In this document: in pieces, positions 1-9,035 of the stretch
Position numbering within the stretch: the stretch's first letter is position 1
How the letters are laid out: each line of letters begins with the position of its first letter
Assembly: GCF_963678635.1 (NCBI RefSeq)
Contig: NC_087070.1
Location: forward strand, 18,321,318 to 18,385,317
Reading direction: 5' to 3'
Source of the DNA: Symsagittifera roscoffensis
Lineage: Eukaryota > Xenacoelomorpha > Acoela > Convolutidae
Length of the DNA: 64,000 nucleotides
Notes under the pieces: model-generated
What the model was told of the DNA's origin: nothing
Seen by the model: only the letters and a program-made list of their open reading frames with translations
Databases searched by the model: none
Program-made: the position numbers and the translations under genes

Positions 1-1590
1 CAGCTCCAGTTGTTTCTCCAGAAAACTCCAGACTTGTTTCACGAGGTGTGGTGCTTCCTCCCATGTCTTATTCGTGGCGTTCTCCAGCCTTGGTGTCAAA
101 AATGGCCACCAGCCATTCTCTTGCATCAGACGATATTTCATCGACTCTAATTGTTTCTCCGTGTCGGCCACATTTTTTCTCTCGTTGCTCGGACCTCTAG
201 ACTTGCCGGTGGAACCTGTGATCTTCACCTCCATGCTCCAAAACCACAAGCTGGCCGTCAATTGGTTTATCGCCGGGTGATCGTCCCCGATGACTGGGCT
301 GAACTTGAGTTGCCTGGCAAAGTTTGATATCTCTAGCAAGAGCACCTCGTCCAATACGATCAGGATGTCGGCTAATCCGTAAAAGCCCCTCAGTGCATGA
401 GATATGTCCACCCATGCCGCTGCCAATTCTGACTTGCGGAGCCTCAGGTTCGATGGCTCCAATTCCCGATTGCGGGCTGCCATTAGAATCCGCCATTCGC
501 TTCCCTCTGCTATTAGGATCAAGACCGCGTACACGAATTGTAGGGCGGGTGGCATATTCGCGTATCCAGGGGATGTGGTGAACACCACCTTCGTCTTGGA
601 TCCAAATCTCGAGACAACATTCTCTTGCACTTCATTCATCGCTGCGAACAACGTCTGAATGGCTTCCCATATCTTCCTCGATGTCGGTTCATTGCCCTTC
701 AGCTGCTCAAGAAGTCCCGTCGCGTGCAGATGATAATTCATTCCTGCAAACAATAGCAGCTCAGGCTCACAGGGCATCTCCGACTTTATTGCCACCACTA
801 GAGTTAACATCTGGTTTAGTTCGGCTCCTGGCAAAGAGTATATCAGAGTCTCCGGCCAGAACAACTTAGGAGACGTTCCTTCGAAGTCTGATCCCGCCAC
901 AATGACTACCCTCGCAGCAGCTGGATCTGCTCTATCGTAAACTGCCAAGGTTTTGGCCAGCTGGGTGCTCCCACAGGGTTTCCCGTACCTGGGATCTTCC
1001 GCCAATTTCGAGCCTTCGTAAGCGGCATCTGGCAATTCCATTCCCCCCGGATTCAGCAGCTTGTCCACCACCCTCAACTGTGCCGCGGTCGCCAACCTGA
1101 TCCTGGCGATGCTCGTTCGGTGTTTGGGGGGTTCTGCTATGAGTCCAGGTCTCCCCAGCAGCTTAAGAGGTCTGTAGTTGATGGCTTGATCGCTTTCGTG
1201 GGAATTCCGGATCGCTTTCGTGGGAATTCCGGCCAGGTCCGCGGTCTCCATCAGTTTTGTTCTCGAGAAGTGCGCCTCATGAGCTTTCAACCAGTCCACG
1301 CAATGATGTCTGTTTAAGTCTTCGTGCGACACTCGTTCAATAACTAGAGTCTCCGCCAATTCTCGCCTGCGTTCCAAACCCTCTAGGTCCAGTCCTTTCA
1401 CCTTCTCTGGATAACTCAAGCGAGCGGTCTCCATAGGCCTCTTTTCCCGCTTGCTTTCTGCCACTACCACTGAGGATATTGCCGAGCCTGGAGGCGTTGA
1501 TGACGTCACCTCCTCAAACTCCATTGGCGTTGGCACTCGGCAATCTGGCTTGGTCGCTCCTCGAGCTGTCTCTAGTGTCGACCCTCGGTC
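1..1590 (-). CDS. E1 ORF2, second conserved module (possible divergent SGNH-like domain), open at the window edge
   Basis: The minus strand is open for 530 codons from just after a TAG at 1593-1591 to position 1. It is homologous to E2 32866-34860 along its length. Conserved points are VVIVAGSDF (about 901-855), LLLFAGMNYHL (about 765-730), TTSPGYA (about 575-555), a SELAAAWVDISHALRGF stretch, IVLDEVL (about 360-330) and GDDHPAI (about 287-265). The order Ser-Asp near a strand end, then GxN, then DDH late in the domain resembles SGNH blocks I, III and V, so it may be a second divergent hydrolase; this is a guess. The family is otherwise unknown to me. Confidence 0.65.
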
Positions 1591-2269
1591 CTAAGCGACC
1601 AGACAAGGCCCTCGAGGCAAGGAATGGTGGGTTCGGAGGTGGCCCTAATGTGAATTGGGCCGTCTCTAGCAGATCTGCCTCTAGCGTATTTATGTGTCCT
1701 TGAAAGACGTCATTCAGCCACTCTGCTCCCCTCGGTCTATCGAAGTGGATTCCATCATTGGAGGTGTCCTCAGGGAATCCCGCTTGCTCCATGCGCTCCG
1801 CCACGTCCAACAGTCCGACAGGGAGCACACTCTTCCGGTGGATTTCTCGGATCACCCTGTTTAGGCTCCGCACCTTCTCGTTCATCTCCAAGGCGTGCTG
1901 ATCGAACTTCATGTTATAAGGGACGGTACATACTGTCAACAGGATGGGGTCCATCTGGATCCTCAGCTCCTCAAGAAGGCAGCTCATCTTGTCGTGCAGC
2001 CTCGTTATTTTCCTCGCTTCTCCCCTTGATACATCATTCGTCCCGATCATCAGGGTCACCGTGTACACTTTAGTCATCCCTAGCATCTCAAGCGTTGCCA
2101 ACACCTGTGGCGTGGCAGCTCCAGCGAAACTCAAGATTCCTGTCTGCCAGTGCGATTGGATCCGGGTCAACACCCGCACCAGGCTGTCCCCTATGATTAG
2201 GTGGACCGCGCCTTCTGGCACACGGGGTGGCGCAAGATATCCCTCCTGGCTTTCTGCTCCGCATTCCAA
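1514..2269 (-). CDS. E1 ORF2, SGNH/GDSL-type hydrolase domain
   Basis: 251 residues. All SGNH blocks are visible: block I GDS with Ser29, block II Gly50 (FAGAAT), block III GTND with Asn78, and block V DGIHFD with Asp172 and His175. The central strand before GTND and the TVCTVP strand fit the flavodoxin-like SGNH fold. Families with these blocks are esterases, lipases or acetylhydrolases; esterase domains are known from ORF1 of CR1-type LINEs, but I know of none placed after integrase in Ty3/gypsy elements. The catalytic set is complete, so activity is plausible. The substrate is unknown. The frame changes again near 1550 into the next module. Confidence 0.8.
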   Translation of the reverse strand: MECGAESQEGYLAPPRVPEGAVHLIIGDSLVRVLTRIQSHWQTGILSFAGAATPQVLATLEMLGMTKVYTVTLMIGTNDVSRGEARKITRLHDKMSCLLEELRIQMDPILLTVCTVPYNMKFDQHALEMNEKVRSLNRVIREIHRKSVLPVGLLDVAERMEQAGFPEDTSNDGIHFDRPRGAEWLNDVFQGHINTLEADLLETAQFTLGPPPNPPFLASRALSGRLGPRVDTRDSSRSDQARLPSANANGV

Positions 2270-3078
2270 TCCAGCCGATATGGCCTGTGGTACCCCTTCT
2301 CTGTGTTTTTCTTATAACTCGAGATCACGACGCTCCTGACCGGCTGTTCGTTCCAAGTTGGGGGAAGCTCCGGTCTTGCCGAACTTTCACGACTTTTCTG
2401 CCGCAATTTCTCGCCCAGCTCTTTCAGACGCGATGAGCCGCCGCTCACCTGACTGTCACTCGAGGTCGAGGTTGGGGTATATCCCGGCAGTACCACATCC
2501 ATCAGTGGGCGTATGGGTTGCGTCTCTAAGCTACGCAAGGGGGACGTTGCTTCATTCGGTATCCAGACTTCCAACCCTTCACTCATGTGTTCTCGGGCCT
2601 CGTGGTCAAGGTTGAACCGTCCTCTTGCCCTGGGGGCTTCATCCACTTCCATGCGTGACTCTGGCCTCGAGCCGGTAACCACTCGCTCCTTTGGCCTGGC
2701 TCCCTTCTGTGCATCAAGTTCGCGTTGTCGTTGTTCTATTCTCTCCAACTCCGACTTCAGTTGATCACGATTCGCGGCATTCTCCCGCACCCTTATTTCC
2801 TGCTGATGTTCAGCCTTTAGCATCTCAAGCAGCCTCAGAGTCTGATCTCGTTCGTTGACCGCCTGGTCCCTCTCCAGCTGAACCTTCTCCCGATCCAGCT
2901 TTGCCTGATCCCGATCGAGGTTCGCCTTATTCCTTTCCTTCTGCGTCTTCTCGAGCTCTTTCTTTAGAACACCAAGATCCGGATATGCCTCAGTCGTCTG
3001 TTGTGCTCGCGTCATCGATGGCACCTTACTCGAGCTCTGGCCTGTGGATCTTGCTGATGGCCTATTTGGTAGTGGCAA
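2197..3078 (-). CDS. E1 ORF2, coiled-coil region
   Basis: About 293 codons in the same frame as the previous piece. Residues about 25-125 form a long Lys/Glu/Arg/Asp/Gln-rich coiled coil with repeating RDQAKLDREK-like heptads, followed by a Pro/Ser-rich stretch. The C-terminal about 45 residues align with the E2 sequence just before the SGNH domain (WNAEQ versus WNPAV). A frame change near 2250 leads into the hydrolase. The coiled coil suggests oligomerisation; the E2 and E3 counterparts have a shorter charged helix here. Confidence 0.6.
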   Translation of the reverse strand: MPLPNRPSARSTGQSSSKVPSMTRAQQTTEAYPDLGVLKKELEKTQKERNKANLDRDQAKLDREKVQLERDQAVNERDQTLRLLEMLKAEHQQEIRVRENAANRDQLKSELERIEQRQRELDAQKGARPKERVVTGSRPESRMEVDEAPRARGRFNLDHEAREHMSEGLEVWIPNEATSPLRSLETQPIRPLMDVVLPGYTPTSTSSDSQVSGGSSRLKELGEKLRQKSRESSARPELPPTWNEQPVRSVVISSYKKNTEKGYHRPYRLDWNAEQKARRDILRHPVCQKARST

Positions 3079-3447
3079 TTATTCTGCGCCATATTCGGTG
3101 TTGTTACTCAGGCCAGGATTTCTTGCCAAATCAAAACCCCTTACTCCTCCATCCACATTCCAAGACAACCATCTGGTCTGTTCCTGATTTGATATTCCCT
3201 CGGTGGTGTAGCCGATCATCAAGACAGCCTCCGTCGCAGACTCCCTGCACTCACCCTGTTCTTCCAATTGGAGGATGGCATTCAGCATTACCGCCATTCT
3301 CTCGTCTATTCGGGTATAATCCAGGTCCCTCAGGCGTCTGTATAGCTCATCGAGAGTAGGCTTCTTTAGGGCCGCGGGCATGGATTTCCAGAACCTGTCT
3401 GCCATTCTCTGTGACTTCGGGATGTATTCGAGTATTAACCAGCTCAA
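3079..3447 (-). CDS. E1 ORF2, N-terminal module
   Basis: 122 residues, all-alpha in appearance, homologous to the first about 120 residues of E2 and E3 ORF2 (shared DELYRRLRDLD / DAIYRRLMDRD pattern, the MLNAIL / LLAAL helix and a final NPGLS / EPGLGSSRTY stretch). I recognise no family. It ends at an in-frame TAA; the same frame continues in the next piece, and E2 and E3 have an equivalent open stretch here, so the stop is probably a single mutation. Confidence 0.6.
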   Translation of the reverse strand: MSWLILEYIPKSQRMADRFWKSMPAALKKPTLDELYRRLRDLDYTRIDERMAVMLNAILQLEEQGECRESATEAVLMIGYTTEGISNQEQTRWLSWNVDGGVRGFDLARNPGLSNNTEYGAE

Positions 3448-3939
3448 GAATTACCTTACCAGCTCAAGAATTACCCAACTCAAGAATTCTCTAGAAATGT
3501 TCCCTTGCAAATACTTGCTGCAGGTGTCGTTTATGGCGAGTTCAATCAAGATTTCTCTTTCTGTCTCTCGCTTGAGTATAGTTGGATTTTCAACTTTGTT
3601 TTTCAAACTTGATCTGAAAACAGAAACCATATTAAGACTTAACATGTCATGTTCCTAACCTAGAGACCCCCCTTTTACCAGTATGGTTAAAACTTTATCA
3701 TTTTCATTCCACTTAAAACAATTCAATTGGAATTTCCTTAAAAGAATGCAGATTCATTTTATGTTTTAGCACCATTAATTCTTTTAAAATTCAATTGTCA
3801 TGCCAATCACGTCTTAAGATCCCTTTACCTGTGCCGCACCCCAGTACCTAACTCAAGACTCCTCCCTCACGCCCAACTCGAGACTCCGTGTCCCCAACTC
3901 AGGCGATGCTCAAGTAGTATTTCTTGTGCAGATACACCA
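3448..3939 (-). other. E1 gap between pol and ORF2
   Basis: About 490 bp. It contains a small tandem repeat at about 3437-3490 (three copies of a CTCAAGAATTACC-type unit) abutting the start of ORF2, and CAACTC-rich DNA at 3840-3900. An open frame at 3451-3645 is in frame with ORF2 but separated by a stop inside the repeat, so ORF2 could once have started further upstream at 3645. Confidence 0.5.
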
Positions 3940-5055
3940 TTATCTCAGTTTCCGCGAATTCCCTAGGATAGCGTACAATTCCCTCGAGCTCAGTTTGCCC
4001 CTGTTTGGGTCATACACCGGCATTGAGACCTCCGCTATTCCTCTTTCAATCATGAAGTCTCGTAGTCTTGTTAGTGCCAACATCACGTGTTCGGGATCAA
4101 TTGTGTTCCTGTCATTGACCCTCGTCACTAGGAAGCACAGATATTTGCCCGGGACTTGTGCTACTGACGGTGGAAGCGCTGCCATCCCTCCCAGTCCTGG
4201 TCTCTGTCTGAACAGAAACTCTACGTTCTGGTACTCTCTTTTGAAGTCAGCTTCCAATCTTGATTTGAAACTCATGTCCGCCGTGATGCAGATCGCGCTA
4301 GTCCTGTTTGACAGGATGAAGTCGCTATCCGTTATCATGATGTTCTCCGAGTACTCATTGGGTATTTCAAATTTCGTTTTGAAATTCCGACCTATGGTAG
4401 GCTCTGGCTCTTCTTCTTCCAGTTCCAATTCGCTTGTTTCTCTCACTTCCTTGAGCTTCTTTATCATCAAATTTTCGGTGTGGGTAAGTCCTACCCCCAC
4501 TCCCCGGACAAAAATATTTATCGACGTCCCCGTCGATGTTGTCGGGCCTGAATTGTCCGCAGGAATTTCCAGTGGCCTATCTGTTGCCGTCCATCCGAAA
4601 AGAGGGTCCTCTGTCTTCCTATAATTTGCCGATGACACGTCGACTTGTTGAATGCTTTGTCCTTCGTGGTTCTCGTCTTTGACATCGCGCATCCACTCTA
4701 GTATCCTCAAGTTCGTTTTCTCCCTCCTCTCTCTCTCACTCTGTTCGAGATCCGTCTCCAATTCTGGCGTCGAGTAGTCTTCCTGTGGATAATGTCCACT
4801 ATCGTCGATGACCTGCCATTCCTCTTCGGCTTCCAGTTTGCCTGCACTCAGTAGTTCCTCGCCCAATTTGTCTGGCTGTATCTTATCGATCAAGAAGTCA
4901 TCCCCGTATCTGTTGTACCTCATGCCGGTCCGTTTACGATTGCCAGTCCTGGTTCCCGGTGGTATTGGTCGATCTGGCTCCATCCACTTCGGCACCTCAT
5001 CTTGCCCCGGGTCGTTCCAGTCTTCTTCTACAAACGATCCTGCTTCAGACTCCAC
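3940..5055 (-). CDS. E1 post-integrase extension with macrodomain-like C-terminus
   Basis: 371 residues. The first about 130 are acidic linker. A strictly conserved IFVRGVGVGLTHTEN segment lies near residue 180. Residues about 232-370 resemble the macrodomain fold of the TARG1/Poa1 type: a beta-strand with ITDSDFILSN, then ITADMSFKSRLEADFKREY (compare the family's SxDxxMGxGIAxxFK pattern), a Gly-rich turn, the strand YLCFLVTR, a helix with LTRLRDFM, the strand EVSMPVYDP, and a final helix. Macrodomains bind or hydrolyse ADP-ribose. The usual GCGLDGL catalytic loop is replaced here by a conserved YDPNRG loop, so catalytic activity is uncertain. E2 and E3 carry the same domain. This is motif-level recognition only. 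Confidence 0.6.
   Translation of the reverse strand: MESEAGSFVEEDWNDPGQDEVPKWMEPDRPIPPGTRTGNRKRTGMRYNRYGDDFLIDKIQPDKLGEELLSAGKLEAEEEWQVIDDSGHYPQEDYSTPELETDLEQSERERREKTNLRILEWMRDVKDENHEGQSIQQVDVSSANYRKTEDPLFGWTATDRPLEIPADNSGPTTSTGTSINIFVRGVGVGLTHTENLMIKKLKEVRETSELELEEEEPEPTIGRNFKTKFEIPNEYSENIMITDSDFILSNRTSAICITADMSFKSRLEADFKREYQNVEFLFRQRPGLGGMAALPPSVAQVPGKYLCFLVTRVNDRNTIDPEHVMLALTRLRDFMIERGIAEVSMPVYDPNRGKLSSRELYAILGNSRKLR
4478..4517 (-). promoter_or_regulatory. 40-nt block identical to E2, containing a polypurine motif
   Basis: Every base of this 40-nt block is the same in E2 (30142-30181), including third codon positions, although flanking protein sequence has diverged substantially. It contains TTTGTCCGGGGAG (4500-4512) followed by GTGGGGGTAGGAC. 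The strict conservation points to a DNA or RNA function such as a central polypurine tract. On the opposite strand it contains GGTAAGT, a splice-donor-like word. Confidence 0.55.
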
Positions 5056-7475
5056 CTCTTTTCATTGTCGTCCAAACTCAAGTTCTCATTACCATCATTT
5101 TTCTCTCTGGTGCCTTTTTCATTCACTTCACATGCTGGCTCTACCACCAGATACTCGAGAACCTCCATGTCCTTCGGTATGCACCAATCCTCCGGGCACG
5201 GGACGTGAGGCTTCAGATTTTCATAATGTGCCGCTCGCCCAGTACTCAAGCGATAGAACCGTCCTTGTTGATGAACTTCCGTTATCATGAATGGTCCCCT
5301 CCACTTCTTGAGTAGTTTCTTTGTTCCCTTGGGCGGTATGACATTTTGGAAGACCCACACGTATTGGCCCACTTCATATGGCTTTGCTTGTAATATTTTT
5401 TCGTCATATTTTCTGCGTTGCCTCATTTGCGCTTGCGCCGTGTTCCTCCTGCATAGCTCGTTTAACTCTTGTTGTCTTTTGATCGCTTCTTTCACGTATG
5501 CCTGAGGCGACGTCCTTTTCCCCTCGTATTCAAGGTAAAAGAATGTCAGAGGCATTGCCCTTTCCCTGCCCGTCAACATCATGAAGGGACTAATGCCCGT
5601 CGTTGAGTGCTGTGTACTGTTGTAGGCCCCTACCACCTGTGGCAGGTATTTATCCCAGTCCGCCATGTATCTTGAGCAGTACACCCTTAACATGTTGACC
5701 AGTGTCCTGTTCTGTCTCTCTACCAACCCGTTGGTCTGTGGATGGTAGGTTGTCGAGTGTGCTTGAGCAATGTGCGATCTCCTCATCAATTCTTTTGTCA
5801 AGTCCCCCACGAAAGCTTTGCCGTTGTCCGACTGGAAAGTCATTGGACAACCATACCGCGATATCCAATGCGTTATCAGATGATCACATGTCTCCTCAGC
5901 CGAGGTTGTCTGGCACGGAACCGCTTCCGCCAACATTGTGAAGTGATCTATTATAACCAGTATCTGGTTATATCCCGACTCCGTCATGCAGATTTTTTGA
6001 TGGTCTATCTGCACCACTTCATTGAACTCTGAGCTCTCGACGGACTTGAGGGGAAACTTCATCTTCCTTGGGTCCTTTACCTGGAGGCATGCCAGGCAGG
6101 CATTCACCCATCTCTCGCAAGCTTTTCTCATCCCTGGCCAATCAAACCTGTGAAGTATCCTCTGTTGTACTTTGTCTATCCCCTGGTGCCCCATCTGGTC
6201 GTGCGATCTGAAAAGCACCTCCGTTTGATACAATTGTGGTAGTATGATGAGATTGTGTTTGTGTAATATCTTCTCCTCATCTTTCCTCTTGCATGCTACC
6301 ACCCCATCAGCTGTGTGATAGAGTAAGTCTTTCTTTTCTTTGTAGAACTGGCTCAAGATCTTGTAGCTGTCTTCCTCGAGTTCCCCCTTCTCCTTGACCC
6401 CCGACTGGATCCATTTGGAGAGGTTATTTGTCATTTTGTCATTCTTTTGGGCTCTTATTAGGTCTGAGAGCCTGTATCTCGCCTTGACATGCTCCTTTAG
6501 CGCCATGATCTGTCCATTCATCTCACCAGGGTTGTGGATGTCATCACTCAGCTTCACGCATATCATCCTTTTCACGATTTTCATATCATCTTCTGGCACC
6601 AGATTCGTTCTGACGTTTGAGATGCATGATAGTTCCCTGAATGGCTTCCTTGAAACCGCAATTTTCTCAAGTTCCTCACCACCTCGTAGCTCCTGTATGT
6701 CTAGATTGTACGTTCCTGAAGATGGATCCGTCTGTAACTCCCTGTCGTGGTGCCTTGTCTTCTCTTCCGCCAATATCATGCACAGACTGTCTTGGTTTTC
6801 GCTGCTCTCATCCGAGTCTTCATCCCATCCTTCACGCTCCCCGGACAATTTTCCTTCTCCGGTTTCTTCTTCCGTGAACATGGAACACTCCCCGGACTCT
6901 TGACCTAGTCCCAGGTGTCCTGTATCTTCTTTGAACGTCACTTTCTTTTTCCTAACCTTTGTCTGCTCCAGAATGTTTTCGGGGATCTTGTCTACTAGTG
7001 ACCGCACGATATCTTTGCTGTCAGTGACGCTTCCTCTTGAGGAGTCAGTATCGTTCACTGTCTCTTTTCTCCGAAGTATAGTGACTTCCGGTTCCTCTTG
7101 ACCCTTCTCTTGGATCACGGGCTTATCATCTGATAGTTTCTCGAGCAACCTCATTAAGTCATCATCTATCTGTGCAGTTCCTGCTTCTACCTGGTTAAGA
7201 TCATAGCCTTTTGCCTTGAGCGTCTCCTTCACGATCTTCGACTTGAGTATTATCTCTATCGGAATCCTTTTGCTCTTCTTCAAGATGGTCTTCTCTGGAG
7301 GTTCTTTAGGCAATTCAGGATCATCTTCCATCGGTTTGCCTGATTTGTCCAGCCATCTCGTGAGTGGAAGACTGTCATACGTTTCTTTGTCCATGAAGGA
7401 GAAGCCATCTTTGATTTCAGGTCTGTCTGCCTCTCTTTGCTCTTGTCTCTCATAGAACTCCGTCTTCTTACTCAA
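5028..7475 (-). CDS. E1 integrase with long linker
   Basis: 815 residues. The first about 330 are a Glu/Asp/Ser-rich linker between RNase H and integrase, longer than usual. The H2C2 zinc-binding domain lies near 421-460 (HDQMGHQG, then CLAC). The catalytic core has D in VVQIDHQ (about 487), D in FQSDNG (about 548) and E in LVERQN 36 residues later, giving D,D(35)E. A GPF module is near 725 (WRGPFMITEV). These are the standard integrase parts of Ty3/gypsy elements, which join cDNA to the host chromosome. All catalytic residues are present. Its end overlaps the next frame by 28 nt; in E2 the two are one frame. Confidence 0.93.
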   Translation of the reverse strand: MSKKTEFYERQEQREADRPEIKDGFSFMDKETYDSLPLTRWLDKSGKPMEDDPELPKEPPEKTILKKSKRIPIEIILKSKIVKETLKAKGYDLNQVEAGTAQIDDDLMRLLEKLSDDKPVIQEKGQEEPEVTILRRKETVNDTDSSRGSVTDSKDIVRSLVDKIPENILEQTKVRKKKVTFKEDTGHLGLGQESGECSMFTEEETGEGKLSGEREGWDEDSDESSENQDSLCMILAEEKTRHHDRELQTDPSSGTYNLDIQELRGGEELEKIAVSRKPFRELSCISNVRTNLVPEDDMKIVKRMICVKLSDDIHNPGEMNGQIMALKEHVKARYRLSDLIRAQKNDKMTNNLSKWIQSGVKEKGELEEDSYKILSQFYKEKKDLLYHTADGVVACKRKDEEKILHKHNLIILPQLYQTEVLFRSHDQMGHQGIDKVQQRILHRFDWPGMRKACERWVNACLACLQVKDPRKMKFPLKSVESSEFNEVVQIDHQKICMTESGYNQILVIIDHFTMLAEAVPCQTTSAEETCDHLITHWISRYGCPMTFQSDNGKAFVGDLTKELMRRSHIAQAHSTTYHPQTNGLVERQNRTLVNMLRVYCSRYMADWDKYLPQVVGAYNSTQHSTTGISPFMMLTGRERAMPLTFFYLEYEGKRTSPQAYVKEAIKRQQELNELCRRNTAQAQMRQRRKYDEKILQAKPYEVGQYVWVFQNVIPPKGTKKLLKKWRGPFMITEVHQQGRFYRLSTGRAAHYENLKPHVPCPEDWCIPKDMEVLEYLVVEPACEVNEKGTREKNDGNENLSLDDNEKRWSLKQDRL
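6838..6899 (-). promoter_or_regulatory. Two polypurine-like motifs in the E1 integrase linker
   Basis: The minus strand carries ATTGTCCGGGGAG (6838-6850) and GTCCGGGGAG (within 6889-6899). The first encodes Leu-Ser-Gly-Glu. The same word occurs three times in the equivalent part of E2 and immediately before the 3' LTR of E3, so these may be internal plus-strand priming sites. Confidence 0.4.
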
Positions 7476-7505
7476 GCTGTCGGCATTCTGATGTTTATCT
7501 CGTGT

Positions 7506-9035
7506 TCAATGCTCAATTATCATGTTGTATGCATCCAGGCGAACTATATACCTCCCAATGTAACTTTGGTCCATTGAGTACGTTTTCAGCCAGCTCAGTG
7601 CTCGGTTGTCGACTCGCAACTTGAATGGCTCACTGCCCAGGTATGCCCTGTATTTCTCGACAAAGGTAACCACCGCGAACATCTCTGCTTTCGGTGCTCC
7701 GTACTTCATTTCCATGTCACTCAGGACTTTGCTCCCGTACGCTATTGGTCTCAAGACTGTCTTCCCATTCCATTCTTGTTCTTGGTGGAGAATCCCAGAA
7801 ATCGCGACTACCGACGCATCCGTGTCCAGCACGTACATCCCTTTCTCAGTCGGCATACCCAGTACTGGTGCCTCACATAGCTCTTTCTTTATTCTCTGGA
7901 ATGACTCTTCTGCTGCGTTGTTCCACGTGAACTTCTTGCCCTTGTGTCTCATTAATTGTTGCATCGGGTATACCTTGTCCGCATAGCCTTTGATGAACTC
8001 TCTATAATAGTTAGCGAAACCCAGGAAGCTCATCAACTGGTGCTCTGTCTTCGGTGATTTCCAGGTCAGGACTGCTTCCACGGCGTCCGTATCAGGTCTG
8101 ATGCCGTGCTTGTCTACCATCCTGCCCAAGTATTTTATTGAGTCCTTGAGTATCTCGCACTTTGATGGTTTACACTTTAGCCCCGACCTTTTCATGCATG
8201 CAAACACTTCGTCAAGTCTCTCAATGTAGTCTTCCAGTGTTGGCGTCGCTATTACCACGTCATCCACGTAGCACATTACGAGGTTGCCATACTTCTTCGT
8301 CACGCCTATCAGCGCGTGTGCCATCAACCGCTGAAACGTGGCTGTGGCATTGCAAAGTCCAAACGGCATCCGTTTCCATTGAAACAGACCCAACTCGCAG
8401 GCAAACCCTGTCTTGTCCCTGTCCTGCTTCCTTAGTGGTACCTGCCAAAAGGCCGAGCCTAAATCAAGAGTCGTAAAAATTTTTGCATCACCTAACTTCG
8501 AGAGGCTCTCATCAATCCTAGGTATGGGATAGGCATCCTTCACCGTGACGGAGTTCAGGTATCGAAAGTCACAACAAAACCTCAACTGGTCGCCTTTCTT
8601 TTTGGCCATCACTACTCCACACGCCCACGGTGACTTGGATGGTTCTATCATGTCATACTCTAGTAACGTCTCGATTTCTTTTCTACACGCGTCCGATTTG
8701 TGTGGGGTCATGCGCCTCGCCCCCTCCCTGTGTGGTACCGCGTTTTCCTCAAGTTCTATTTCATGCTCAACAAATTTACAACACCCGATATCCGCCTTAT
8801 GCCTCGAAAAAACTTCCTCGTTCCGCTCTAGTACGTCCTTGATGGCTTCGAGCTGTTCATCTTTCAGTTTGCCCCTCAAATGTTCAATCTCCGGCAGAAC
8901 CGGTTTATCAGTTTGCATTTCATCTAGTGTGGGTCGCTCTGGAAAGTTCGAACAGCTCGACAGCCCATCATCCGTTTCTGACTTAAGTGATTTAATAAGA
9001 CCTGAAGAATCCTTTATTTTCTGCAATCGTCTCAA
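7506..9035 (-). CDS. E1 reverse transcriptase and RNase H
   Basis: About 509 codons. The Ty3/gypsy RT blocks are in order: the DAYPIPRIDESL region, LDLGSAFWQVPL, MPFGLCNATATFQRLM, and the catalytic YVDDVVIATPT near residue 255. The connection and an RNase H domain follow (VLDTDAS near 365, the AEMFAVV block, and VDNRALSWL near 480). The product copies element RNA into DNA and removes the RNA template. The frame opens at a TTG, not an ATG, so it is expressed by frame change from the protease frame or is damaged. It stops at a TGA after MIIEH; E2 continues there, so this is a single in-frame stop before the rest of pol. Confidence 0.93.
   Translation of the reverse strand: MRRLQKIKDSSGLIKSLKSETDDGLSSCSNFPERPTLDEMQTDKPVLPEIEHLRGKLKDEQLEAIKDVLERNEEVFSRHKADIGCCKFVEHEIELEENAVPHREGARRMTPHKSDACRKEIETLLEYDMIEPSKSPWACGVVMAKKKGDQLRFCCDFRYLNSVTVKDAYPIPRIDESLSKLGDAKIFTTLDLGSAFWQVPLRKQDRDKTGFACELGLFQWKRMPFGLCNATATFQRLMAHALIGVTKKYGNLVMCYVDDVVIATPTLEDYIERLDEVFACMKRSGLKCKPSKCEILKDSIKYLGRMVDKHGIRPDTDAVEAVLTWKSPKTEHQLMSFLGFANYYREFIKGYADKVYPMQQLMRHKGKKFTWNNAAEESFQRIKKELCEAPVLGMPTEKGMYVLDTDASVVAISGILHQEQEWNGKTVLRPIAYGSKVLSDMEMKYGAPKAEMFAVVTFVEKYRAYLGSEPFKLRVDNRALSWLKTYSMDQSYIGRYIVRLDAYNMIIEH

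Noticed and set aside
197-496. A 99-codon minus-strand frame
   Set aside because: It overlaps, out of frame, the long conserved ORF2 frame covering 1-1590, which matches E2 and E3.
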